Source: Desulfobacteraceae bacterium
GTDB taxonomy: Bacteria; Desulfobacterota; Desulfobacteria; Desulfobacterales; UBA11574
Direction: 5' to 3'
Assembly: GCA_013203195.1 (NCBI GenBank)
Contig: JABMQM010000042.1
Span: 1 to 5,985 of the forward strand
Length of the DNA stretch: 5,985 bases
Positions 1 through 5,418 of the stretch are shown piece after piece. The first letter of the stretch is position 1, and every line of letters starts with the position of its first letter. A program made the translations under genes and the position numbers. The notes under the pieces are model-generated. The model ran no database searches, had not been told where the DNA came from, and saw nothing but the letters and a program-made list of their open reading frames with translations.

Positions 1-1
1 A

Positions 2-64
2 GGCGGCACTGTCCGCAGCGGCGACAAAATTGAAATACTACCTTCCGATACCAGTGAACAGTGA
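2..64 (+). CDS. C-terminal end of a probable MOSC-domain protein (partial)
   Basis: Only the last 20 codons are inside the window, ending at TGA 62-64. The visible peptide contains GGTVRSGDKIEIL, which resembles the closing strand of MOSC domains (the 'GG-x-V-x-x-GD-x-I' pattern seen in MOSC proteins and MoaB/MogA-MOSC fusions). MOSC proteins are linked to molybdenum cofactor sulfur chemistry, and such genes commonly sit beside fdhD, which follows here. The last residues and the stop codon lie inside the first units of the heptamer repeat array, so the extreme C-terminus may have been created by the repeat. The identification rests on a short peptide plus context; another small beta-barrel domain is possible. 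Confidence 0.5.
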   Translation, partial: GGTVRSGDKIEILPSDTSEQ

Positions 65-163
65 TTAGTGAGAAGTAAATAGTGATCAGTATACAGTAAG
101 CAGTATGCAGTGAAAGGTAAAAAGTAAACAGCAAAAAGCTATCAGCAACCAATGACTAATGAC
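52..163. repeat. Degenerate heptamer tandem array (consensus near CAGTGAA)
   Basis: From position 52 the sequence parses into 16 consecutive seven-base units without a phase slip: cagtgaa, cagtgat, tagtgag, aagtaaa, tagtgat, cagtata, cagtaag, cagtatg, cagtgaa, aggtaaa, aagtaaa, cagcaaa, aagctat, cagcaac, caatgac, taatgac. The AGT core at unit positions 2-4 is best conserved, and units decay toward the right. Because seven is not a multiple of three and units carry TAG, TGA or TAA, the array places stop codons in all plus-strand frames. It begins inside the upstream gene's last codons. Similar intergenic heptad arrays are known in several anaerobe genomes; no function is established that I can name. 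Confidence 0.85.
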
Positions 164-164
164 C

Positions 165-179
165 AGCGCCACAGGCGCT
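165..179. repeat. Perfect hairpin AGCGCC-ACA-GGCGCT
   Basis: A six-base GC-rich inverted repeat with a three-base loop lies directly after the heptamer array. No T-run follows on either strand, so it does not look like an intrinsic terminator. It separates the AGT-type heptads from a short set of GTAAC-type heptads and lies within the fdhD leader, where it could fold in the mRNA about 25 bases before the ribosome binding site. Confidence 0.6.
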
Positions 180-183
180 ATAC

Positions 184-204
184 CCGTAACTCGTAACCAG
201 GAAC
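184..204. repeat. Second short heptamer run (GTAAC type)
   Basis: Three further seven-base units, ccgtaac, tcgtaac and caggaac, end immediately before the fdhD Shine-Dalgarno AAGGAG at 205-210. Their phase is shifted by one base from the main array, and they are separated from it by the AGCGCC hairpin. They are probably part of the same repeat family. Confidence 0.5.
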
Positions 205-210
205 AAGGAG
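205..210 (+). promoter_or_regulatory. fdhD ribosome binding site that selects a TTG start
   Basis: AAGGAG sits six bases before TTG 217-219. No ATG or GTG with a comparable site precedes the conserved FdhD region in this frame, so the TTG is the best-supported start. Confidence 0.8.
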
Positions 211-216
211 TATCTT

Positions 217-1017
217 TTGGAAGCGTCTTTAAAAAAAACGGTCATCCAATGGGACAAATCATCCAACCGCTCATTGGAACATGAACTACTTGGCGAAGAA
301 CCGCTCTCGATCATAATTGAGGGCAAACCGTATTCGGTTGTGATGCGCACCCCGGGAAATGAACTGGCCCTGGCCGCCGGCTTCTGCCTGGCCGAAGGGA
401 TTGTAGATTCTCCGGATGATTTTACCACCATTACTTGTTGTGATGATACCGATAAAAACGTGGTCGCCATTACCCTCAGCCAGTCAAGACGCAATAACAT
501 AGGCGATCTTCTGGACCGCCGCGGCTTTATCAGCCAGACCAGCTGCGGCATTTGCGGCAAGGAGATCGTTAAAGACCTTTATCAGATGGTTCAGCCCGTC
601 AGCAATAACACGCCCATTGACAGCAAACTGGCGCTGGAGTGCCTTGAAAATCTTAACCGCCATCAGCCCCTGCGCGATAAAACCCGGGCATCCCATGCCG
701 CCGCCCTCTTTTCTTCGGATTTTGAGTTGCTGACAGTGGCCGAAGATGTCGGGCGCCACAATGCCTTAGACAAAGCCATCGGCGAGCTGTTTCTAACCCG
801 CCGGCTTGGCAAGGCTTCACTGGCAGTCCTTTCTTCCCGTATCAGCTATGAACTGGTCCAAAAAGCCGCCAGGGCTAAAATTCCAGTTATCTGCGCCATT
901 TCGCGCCCCACTTCCCTGGCTGTTGAACTGGCTACCGGCCTCAACATGACACTGGCCTGCCTGGCCGACGAAACCGGGTTGATAATCTACTGCAACGAGC
1001 ATCGACTGAAATTATAG
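217..1017 (+). CDS. fdhD: FdhD, sulfurtransferase for formate dehydrogenase molybdenum cofactor
   Basis: FdhD passes sulfur from a cysteine desulfurase (IscS in E. coli) to the bis-pyranopterin-guanine-dinucleotide molybdenum or tungsten cofactor, a step needed for active formate dehydrogenase; it acts in the cytoplasm. The 266-residue product has the family's normal length. Visible family signatures are RTPGNELALAAGF (44-56), the catalytic C110-G-I-C113 followed by GK, and VAEDVGRHNALDKAIG (about 174-189), plus the later SSRISYELVQKAA segment. Both catalytic cysteines are present. The TTG start is fixed by a strong Shine-Dalgarno. A probable MOSC-domain gene precedes it and a small ferritin-like gene follows after 26 bases, so the three may share a transcript. 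No formate dehydrogenase subunit is in the window. The family assignment is secure; the operon is inferred. Confidence 0.96.
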   Translation: MEASLKKTVIQWDKSSNRSLEHELLGEEPLSIIIEGKPYSVVMRTPGNELALAAGFCLAEGIVDSPDDFTTITCCDDTDKNVVAITLSQSRRNNIGDLLDRRGFISQTSCGICGKEIVKDLYQMVQPVSNNTPIDSKLALECLENLNRHQPLRDKTRASHAAALFSSDFELLTVAEDVGRHNALDKAIGELFLTRRLGKASLAVLSSRISYELVQKAARAKIPVICAISRPTSLAVELATGLNMTLACLADETGLIIYCNEHRLKL

Positions 1018-1043
1018 CCCGAACGTATAAAAAGGACGTTGCC

Positions 1044-1487
1044 ATGACTCAAATTGACAACACCTCACTTTTGGATTTTTACAACCTGCTGTTAGAGGCT
1101 GAACGCGCCGGCGTGAAAGTACTCGGAGAGTTACTCTCGCAAACCGAGGACCGGCATCTTTTGGACCTTTTAAAGAAATTTTTGAGGGATGAAGGCGTCA
1201 ACTGCCGCATTCTGATCGCCCTGATCCACGATCTCGGAGCCGAGCCCAGCGACAGAACCGGAGATTTCGTCGACAAAGTGCTGGCGCTGGACAGCTTAAA
1301 AGAGCAGATCGACCTGCTGATCCGCGGTCAGGAATGGGTGGCGCGAAAAATTAGGGAATCACGCCATCTCTTACCGGCAGGATCACCACAACTGTTCATG
1401 GAAGCGATCAAGGTACAGCACGAAGAAAATGTGGACACCCTAAGTATGTATTTTAAGAAGCATCAACAATCTCGGACAATTCTTTAA
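1044..1487 (+). CDS. Small ferritin-like four-helix protein (DUF6306-like)
   Basis: The 147-residue protein is almost entirely helical and has no signal peptide or membrane segment. The first helix carries LLEAERAGVKVL (16-27), the kind of E-x-E-R-A-G helix seen in rubrerythrin/ferritin-like proteins and, as far as I recall, in DUF6306. Possible metal-ligand positions are E20, E50, E97 and E127. The second helix has E50-G-V-N53 where classical members have E-x-x-H, and the last helix has H126-E-E-N-V rather than E-x-x-H, so a complete di-iron site is doubtful. AAGGA at 1032-1036 is seven bases before the ATG. It follows fdhD by 26 bases and is probably co-transcribed. Its 3' end overlaps the convergent SRPBCC gene. 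The ferritin-like fold is a reasonable call; the function is unknown. Confidence 0.7.
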   Translation: MTQIDNTSLLDFYNLLLEAERAGVKVLGELLSQTEDRHLLDLLKKFLRDEGVNCRILIALIHDLGAEPSDRTGDFVDKVLALDSLKEQIDLLIRGQEWVARKIRESRHLLPAGSPQLFMEAIKVQHEENVDTLSMYFKKHQQSRTIL

Positions 1488-1995
1488 AGTTAATCAACTG
1501 CCGGCGCATCATGATTAAGTCACCCCAAGGCAGTATGAGGCGCATCAGTACCCCAAGTATTCCTTGCGGGTAGCGAACGAGTAATTTTACGATCAAACGA
1601 CACTTACCATCGCTTTGTGGAATGATAAGATAGCTTACCCCTGTATCACCGAAAAATTTCAGTGCAAATATATCTTTTTTGATGCGAATCGTAACATGTT
1701 GATTACGCTTAAATTCAAGCAATTCGAATATTGTCATCACTGTTTGACCAACCGCGAGGTTGTCTAAACCGGGAATCAGCTTTTGGGGACTGCGGCGGCC
1801 AAAGTTGTCTATCCAGTCATAGCTGTAGGGTGCGACCCGCATTTGGCAGAGCCATCGAAAAATTATTTCCGGCTCCGATCGAATGCTTATACCCCGGTAG
1901 TATGCCTCATCGAAAACTTCTATGAAACGATCACAAGGGAAATCGAGAAGAAGCTCATGAGGCTCTGTCCCCCATATGTGGCTCTTTGACGGCAT
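1453..1995 (-). CDS. SRPBCC-fold (START/Bet v1-like) protein
   Basis: The 180-residue soluble protein matches the pattern of the SRPBCC ligand-binding superfamily. A lead-in with SIRSEPEIIFRWLCQMR (37-53) and PYSYDWIDNFGRR (56-68) corresponds to the usual 'WLvQm...YSYdwldn' signature, followed by a 'lP.l.nL.vGq' strand and alternating beta segments (about 85-135) ending in a long C-terminal helix. SRPBCC proteins bind hydrophobic ligands in a deep pocket; substrate cannot be predicted. AGGA seven bases before the ATG supports this start. The pirin gene ends 20 bases upstream on the same strand, so the two are likely co-transcribed. The last 35 bases overlap the end of the convergent ferritin-like gene. 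Confidence 0.78.
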   Translation of the reverse strand: MPSKSHIWGTEPHELLLDFPCDRFIEVFDEAYYRGISIRSEPEIIFRWLCQMRVAPYSYDWIDNFGRRSPQKLIPGLDNLAVGQTVMTIFELLEFKRNQHVTIRIKKDIFALKFFGDTGVSYLIIPQSDGKCRLIVKLLVRYPQGILGVLMRLILPWGDLIMMRRQLINFKELSEIVDAS

Positions 1996-2015
1996 AACAA
2001 TATCCTATAACCCAT

Positions 2016-2921
2016 TTAATGCTTCACAAAGGTCCCCTGCCGGTACTCTTCGAACGCAACTCTGAGTTCTTCTTGCGTATTCATTACAATAGGCCCTTGC
2101 CAGGCTACGGGCTCCCCAATTGGTTTCCCGGATATGAGCAGAAATCTGACCGGCTCATCTTTTGTACTCATCGAGATATGGCCGCCATCTTCAAAAAGAA
2201 TAAGCGTCTCATTTCCTAAAAAAGGATCTCGCTGCATATCGAAGTAATTAATGCCTTCAACTTCATATGTGAATGGTTTTTTTTCTTGGCAAAAGCACCC
2301 TCTTCCGTTGATTATATAGGCAAAAACAGTGTGCCCTGGTTTCGTTGGGTGGATAAAATCAGTATGTGCCGGCACAGCCACATCAATGTATTCAGGTTCA
2401 ATGACGATGTCCCGTACGGGACCCGGTGTGTTTCCTACCTGTCCACTGATAACTTTTATTTCTGTTCCGTTATCCAGCTGCACCTTAGGGATTTGACTGG
2501 ATTTAACATCCCGGTAACGAGGATCCATCATTTTATGCGCGGCAGGAAGATTGGCCCAGAGCTGAAAACCTTCCATTTTACCATCTGAATCTCCTTTAGG
2601 CATTTCTTGATGGATAATACCGCTACCTGCCGTCATCCATTGAACGTCTCCCGATGTTATATCCCCCTTGTTTCCCATACTATCCCCGTGCTCAACATCG
2701 CCCTGAAGTACATAAGTGATCGTTTCCATGCCGCGGTGCGGATGCCATGGAAAGCCTTTAATGTAATGTTCAGGATTGTCGGAGCGAAAATCATCAAGAA
2801 GTAAAAAGGGATCAAATAAAGGGACCTGGCTGAAACCAACGGCTCTTTTGAGATGAACACCGGCACCTTCAATAACCGGCTTGCTCTTTAATACTTTGCG
2901 AATTTTTCTTGGTGTTTGCAT
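2016..2921 (-). CDS. Pirin family protein (cupin, probable metal-binding dioxygenase-like)
   Basis: The 301-residue protein has the two-cupin layout of pirins. The N-terminal half holds the diagnostic segment FPWHPHRGMETITYVLQG (57-74) and TAGSGIIHQEMP (97-108). The expected metal ligands are all visible: H60, H62, H104 and E106, corresponding to the HxH and HxE of human pirin and E. coli YhhW. The C-terminal half (about 170-290) looks like the pirin C-terminal cupin, with HPTKPGHTVFAYIINGRG. Some bacterial pirins cleave quercetin; others bind redox partners, so the physiological substrate is open. The start has an AAAGGAG site nine bases upstream. It lies 68 bases after the phnA-like gene and 20 bases before the SRPBCC gene. 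Confidence 0.93.
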   Translation of the reverse strand: MQTPRKIRKVLKSKPVIEGAGVHLKRAVGFSQVPLFDPFLLLDDFRSDNPEHYIKGFPWHPHRGMETITYVLQGDVEHGDSMGNKGDITSGDVQWMTAGSGIIHQEMPKGDSDGKMEGFQLWANLPAAHKMMDPRYRDVKSSQIPKVQLDNGTEIKVISGQVGNTPGPVRDIVIEPEYIDVAVPAHTDFIHPTKPGHTVFAYIINGRGCFCQEKKPFTYEVEGINYFDMQRDPFLGNETLILFEDGGHISMSTKDEPVRFLLISGKPIGEPVAWQGPIVMNTQEELRVAFEEYRQGTFVKH

Positions 2922-2934
2922 GGAGAAGTTCTCC
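2922..2934. promoter_or_regulatory. Palindrome overlapping the pirin ribosome binding site
   Basis: GGAGAA-G-TTCTCC is a perfect 6-1-6 inverted repeat between the pirin Shine-Dalgarno and its ATG. In the minus-strand transcript the GGAG of the ribosome binding site can pair with CUCC next to the start codon, leaving a five-base loop. This could be a weak translational hairpin or a protein-binding palindrome; it may also be chance. Confidence 0.3.
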
Positions 2935-2955
2935 TTTCGGCCTCAAAAGCTGGAA

Positions 2956-2971
2956 GTTAAATGCTTTTAAC
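2956..2971. repeat. Inverted repeat GTTAAA-TGCT-TTTAAC between phnA-like and pirin genes
   Basis: A perfect six-base stem with a four-base loop lies in the 68-base gap after the phnA-like stop codon. It is AT-rich and has no following U-run on the minus-strand transcript, so it is not a clear terminator. It may be a weak processing or pausing element, or chance. Confidence 0.3.
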
Positions 2972-2989
2972 CACTTAGCGCAAGTTTGA

Positions 2990-3571
2990 TTAGTTCGCCT
3001 TCTTAACAAACTTCGTCAGAATTACAATCTGCCGGCCTTCTACACTGCCCTCAATATGCTCAGGGTTATCCGCAACCAGCGAAATTCCGCGTACAACTGT
3101 GCCACGCTTAGCCGTAAAGTTAGCCCCTTTTACATTTAAATCCTTGATTAGTGTTACCGTGTCGCCTGCCTCGAGCACTGCGCCGTTGCTGTCGACATGT
3201 TTGACTGCATTTTCATCACTTTTCCCTTCGCCCGTTGCTTGCGCCCATGTTTGGGTGCCTTCATCTAAATAAAGCATATCGAGTAAGCCCTGCGGCCAGC
3301 CTTCAGTGCTCAGGCGAGTAAGCATACGCCATACCATCACCTGCACCGCTGGTACTTGGCTCCACATGCTATCGTTAAGGCAACGCCAGTGATGAACATC
3401 AACTTTTTCCGGATTTTCAATTTGTTCTCGACAAGTTTCACAAGTAAGTGCGCACTCATCAGCACTACCATTTGAACTAGGTGGAACTTCATACACACCC
3501 AAGCTCTCTGCTGCGCCACACAATTCACATTTAGATTCGCTACGTGCATGTAATGCTTTTTCTGTACTCAT
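2990..3571 (-). CDS. PhnA/YjdM-type zinc-ribbon protein
   Basis: The 193-residue protein has an N-terminal zinc ribbon with C15-x-x-C18 and C44-x-x-C47, a helical middle (about 55-115), and a C-terminal PhnA domain from about D127. That domain includes DSNGAVLEAGDTVTLIKDL and ends in IVILTKFVKK, the hallmark SH3-like fold of E. coli YjdM (formerly PhnA). It is longer than the roughly 110-residue E. coli protein because of the inserted middle; this longer form is common in other proteobacteria. Despite its name, the family is not part of the C-P lyase operon and its role is unclear, so a phosphonate function should not be assumed. The start has a GAGGAA site nine bases upstream. It is the first of three minus-strand genes and immediately follows the attC-like element in the direction of transcription. 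Confidence 0.88.
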   Translation of the reverse strand: MSTEKALHARSESKCELCGAAESLGVYEVPPSSNGSADECALTCETCREQIENPEKVDVHHWRCLNDSMWSQVPAVQVMVWRMLTRLSTEGWPQGLLDMLYLDEGTQTWAQATGEGKSDENAVKHVDSNGAVLEAGDTVTLIKDLNVKGANFTAKRGTVVRGISLVADNPEHIEGSVEGRQIVILTKFVKKAN

Positions 3572-3656
3572 GGTTTACTGTTCCTCAAACTTGGATACGT
3601 ACATTATGCCGAAAATTGGGCGTCCTATTGTTATTAGCATGAAAAAGAAGACGAAC

Positions 3657-3667
3657 GTTGACTCAAC
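3657..3667. repeat. Short palindrome GTTGA-C-TCAAC upstream of the phnA-like gene
   Basis: A perfect 5-1-5 palindrome about 85 bases upstream of the phnA-like start codon, in the noncoding stretch between that gene and the attC-like hairpin. Its position would suit an operator, but no convincing promoter could be placed next to it. Confidence 0.2.
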
Positions 3668-3691
3668 CTTCACATTTTCCTTCATTCTTAA

Positions 3692-3763
3692 AGCTAACCC
3701 TGCTCACCTGACGGTGTGGAGCGGTAGCGGAACACCGGTCAGTGAGAAGCAGAAAAGTTAGGT
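3692..3763 (-). other. Integron attC-like recombination site
   Basis: Read on the minus strand, the element opens with ACCTAAC (3763-3757), a perfect RYYYAAC R'' box, and closes with GTTAGCT (3698-3692), a GTTRRRY R' box with one mismatch. Between them lies an imperfect hairpin. Pairs are 3700-3704 with 3748-3752, 3705-3707 with 3742-3744, 3709-3712 with 3738-3741, and 3713-3717 with 3732-3736. Bases 3708, 3737 and 3745-3747 are extrahelical, and the apical loop is 14 bases (3718-3731). Length (72 bases), end boxes, extrahelical bases and position just after a single gene are all what an attC site shows. The TAA stop of the neighbouring gene lies inside the R'' box, as is common in gene cassettes. 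No integrase gene or attI is in the window, and a chance REP-like hairpin is the main alternative. Confidence 0.6.
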
Positions 3764-4340
3764 TTTTGGCTTTATAAAGTTAGATGTTATCTTATAAAAT
3801 GTAGGCATCTGGCATTTATATACATCGAGCAGGATTCCGGTAACCGTTGCCCCCTTCATCAAGTGTCGTATTAGCTTGTGTCGTAACGGATCAATCTTAT
3901 CCTTGAAAAGTTGGTTGACTTGCTGTCCCTCGTTAATCCCGGCGCTTCGCGTGGTTCTGCGCAATATACTCGCAACTTCGCGCACTTGGGTGCTTAACTC
4001 AAGGAACAGACCAAGTTCCTCTTTTTCTCCAAAAGCTATTGCCATTTTTTCATGGACTTTGGTAGATGTGAGCAGCACAGTCAATTCTCTGCTTAAATAC
4101 CGATAATCCTCAATTGTAAGATCAAGATCCCTATCTGTGTGCTCTGCATTTTTATAAACATGAAGATTCTGAAGATGGTGACATATTTCATCACCAAAAC
4201 CAACGACTTCAAGAAGTACTTCGCTCCTAATTTTGAACTTTTCGGAAACGTGCAGAAAAACAACTGCTAATATTGAGGCAATGAGTGCACCGATTAGTAC
4301 TGAAAAAAGTTGTTCCATAATTTAAAAATTCAAAACCTAA
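3698..4340 (-). mobile_element. Putative solitary integron gene cassette (one gene plus attC)
   Basis: In minus-strand order, the proposed cassette starts at TTAGGT (4340-4335), reaches the ATG 16 bases later, carries one 186-codon gene, and ends with the G of the attC R' box at 3698. In an excised circle, that G would join TTAGGT to make GTTAGGT, the exact complement of the R'' box ACCTAAC. This agreement between the two ends is the best evidence for the boundaries. The 643-base size and single-gene content fit a typical cassette. Against it, the base before TTAGGT is C rather than the usual G, and no upstream attC or integrase is visible. It would therefore be a lone insertion or a remnant array. 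Confidence 0.5.
3758..4318 (-). CDS. Unknown membrane-anchored protein, likely cassette-borne
   Basis: I do not recognise this 186-residue protein. Residues 4-24 form one hydrophobic segment (LFSVLIGALIASILAVVFLHV), followed by K/R-containing KFKIRSEV, which suggests an N-terminal anchor with the remainder in the cytoplasm. Residues about 35-165 are charged and helical with leucine/isoleucine periodicity, so a helical bundle or short coiled coil is likely. No catalytic motif is evident. The two cysteines, C46 and C168, do not form a motif. The ATG has only a weak upstream AGG about 14 bases away. The gene is AT-richer than both flanking genes, its stop codon is embedded in an attC-like R'' box, and it stands alone, all consistent with acquisition as a gene cassette. 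Confidence 0.72.
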   Translation of the reverse strand: MEQLFSVLIGALIASILAVVFLHVSEKFKIRSEVLLEVVGFGDEICHHLQNLHVYKNAEHTDRDLDLTIEDYRYLSRELTVLLTSTKVHEKMAIAFGEKEELGLFLELSTQVREVASILRRTTRSAGINEGQQVNQLFKDKIDPLRHKLIRHLMKGATVTGILLDVYKCQMPTFYKITSNFIKPKT

Positions 4341-4547
4341 GATAGATTAGACGGCCTAATAGCCGTAGTTAATTACGACAAATAGCTGTTGTAAAATTAA
4401 TGAAATAACGGTCAGCATAAATTATTTTTTCGAATTTAGATGTTCTGAGTCACAGAATCTGGCCGAGAGTTTTTGACCGGACTTGGAATTCCGGTTTGGG
4501 CAACAGCCCGTGGAGACCTGACCCCCCTTTGCCATCTCCCCCCGCGA
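4319..4547. other. Noncoding gap, AT-rich on the left and GC-rich on the right
   Basis: The left part (to about 4440) is AT-rich and contains small inverted repeats such as ATTAG-ACGGC-CTAAT (4346-4360) but no convincing promoter. The right part contains TTCTG-AGTCA-CAGAA (4443-4457) and the stem ACCGGA/TCCGGT with an eight-base loop (4476-4495). It also holds the motif GGAGACCTGACCCCCC (4512-4527). The sharp change in base composition near 4440-4460 looks like a junction between sequences of different origin. No gene is supported here. Confidence 0.5.
4476..4495 (-). terminator. Weak terminator-like hairpin after the spermidine-synthase-like gene
   Basis: ACCGGA and TCCGGT form a perfect six-base stem with an eight-base loop about 50 bases after the stop codon of the minus-strand gene. 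The transcript continues with CAAAAACUC rather than a U-run, so intrinsic termination would be poor; Rho-dependent or no termination is equally possible. Confidence 0.25.
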
Positions 4548-5309
4548 CTATCGTCTCTTTCGGGGCCGTCTGTGCCTTCCCTTCGACTCGTTCTTGAGCG
4601 GCAGGCGCGGCTCGCCGCCACCGGGGGGCAAGATAATCTTGTCTTGCGAAGCGACCCATACAAAACGTGACTGCGATTTACTCCCCTTGTAGGCGGGGAC
4701 CCGGAAACGGCGCACATGGAAGCTGCAACTCATCAAGAGCCGCTCAAATTTCTTGCTCGGCTCAACCGACCACACAGCCAGACACCCCTGTTCGCGAAGC
4801 GCGCGGCGACAGGCCCGAATCCCTTCACGACCGTACAGACGGCGGTTCGATGAATCGGTCATCGCGCTGGGACCATTATCGATATCCAGCAGGATCGCAT
4901 CGAATCTGCCCTTGGAACGTGAGATAAGCTTGACGATATCCCCCGTCTTGAGGTCAACTCGTTCGTCCCCTAGCGGCCGGCCGTTGAGTTCCCCGAAAAA
5001 CTCACGATTCCATTCGACTACAGCACCCAACAGTTCACCCACCACCACTTGGGCGTGGGGGCTGAGCATATCGAGAGCCTGGCGCAAGGTATAGCCCATA
5101 CCCAAACCGCCGATGAGTATGCTGGGCGCTTTGCGGCCAGCCAGATGCGCACAACCCAGCCGCGCCAGCTCCAGTTCCGACTCATGTTGTCGGCTGTGCA
5201 TCAAATCCTGACCGTTGATCATGATAGAAAAATCACGGCCATGCTGATAAAGCACCATCTCGCCGCCGTCCGGTGTCCGGGCTGCAGCTATTCTTACTCT
5301 TGGTTTCAT
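4548..5309 (-). CDS. Spermidine-synthase-like SAM-fold protein with arginine-rich tail
   Basis: The 253-residue protein has the Rossmann-like core of the spermidine synthase/SAM-methyltransferase superfamily. A short beta N-terminus with LMHSRQHESELELARL (36-51) matches the substrate-loop region of SpeE-like proteins. Motif I is LIGGLGMGYTLRQAL (65-79), the acidic residue after beta-2 is E92, and DAILLDIDNGP (137-147) occupies the place of the catalytic DxxDP segment of true SpeE. The D-I-D-N-G-P variant and the short length argue against assuming putrescine aminopropyltransferase activity. The core seems to end at FVWVA; a further 33 residues end in GRHRRPRKRR, an unusual basic extension. 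AGGA lies seven bases before the ATG. The gene is GC-richer than its cassette-like neighbour and stands alone. Confidence 0.82.
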   Translation of the reverse strand: MKPRVRIAAARTPDGGEMVLYQHGRDFSIMINGQDLMHSRQHESELELARLGCAHLAGRKAPSILIGGLGMGYTLRQALDMLSPHAQVVVGELLGAVVEWNREFFGELNGRPLGDERVDLKTGDIVKLISRSKGRFDAILLDIDNGPSAMTDSSNRRLYGREGIRACRRALREQGCLAVWSVEPSKKFERLLMSCSFHVRRFRVPAYKGSKSQSRFVWVASQDKIILPPGGGEPRLPLKNESKGRHRRPRKRR

Positions 5310-5387
5310 GGTGGCATCCTGATGGTGACAAGTGGCAACTGGCAGAGATACCGGAGTCGCGGCCCTCTATCCTTTACACTCAATTTG

Positions 5388-5404
5388 TGCGACATCGTGT
5401 CGCA
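5388..5404. promoter_or_regulatory. Operator-like palindrome TGCGACA-TCG-TGTCGCA
   Basis: A perfect seven-base inverted repeat with a three-base centre lies about 80 bases upstream of the spermidine-synthase-like start codon. Size and symmetry suit a dimeric helix-turn-helix regulator. It could also be a small RNA hairpin. No recognised regulator consensus is claimed. Confidence 0.4.
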
Positions 5405-5418
5405 AATAACGTATTATT

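Noticed and set aside
52..204. A CRISPR array, suggested by the regular short repeats before fdhD
   Set aside because: The units are contiguous seven-base degenerate repeats with no spacers, and there are no cas genes.
2990..3571. Phosphonate utilisation function implied by the PhnA name
   Set aside because: The family is not part of C-P lyase and no phosphonate genes are in the window, so only the domain name is used.
3570..3761. A 63-codon plus-strand open frame between the phnA-like and membrane-protein genes
   Set aside because: It runs through the attC-like hairpin and starts inside the phnA-like start region. It has no ribosome binding site and no recognisable motif.
4345..4410. Possible minus-strand promoter (TTTACA with a downstream TAACTA or TTAACT) for the membrane-protein gene
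   Set aside because: The -10 candidates match the consensus at too few positions in this AT-rich stretch, and several equally weak alternatives exist.
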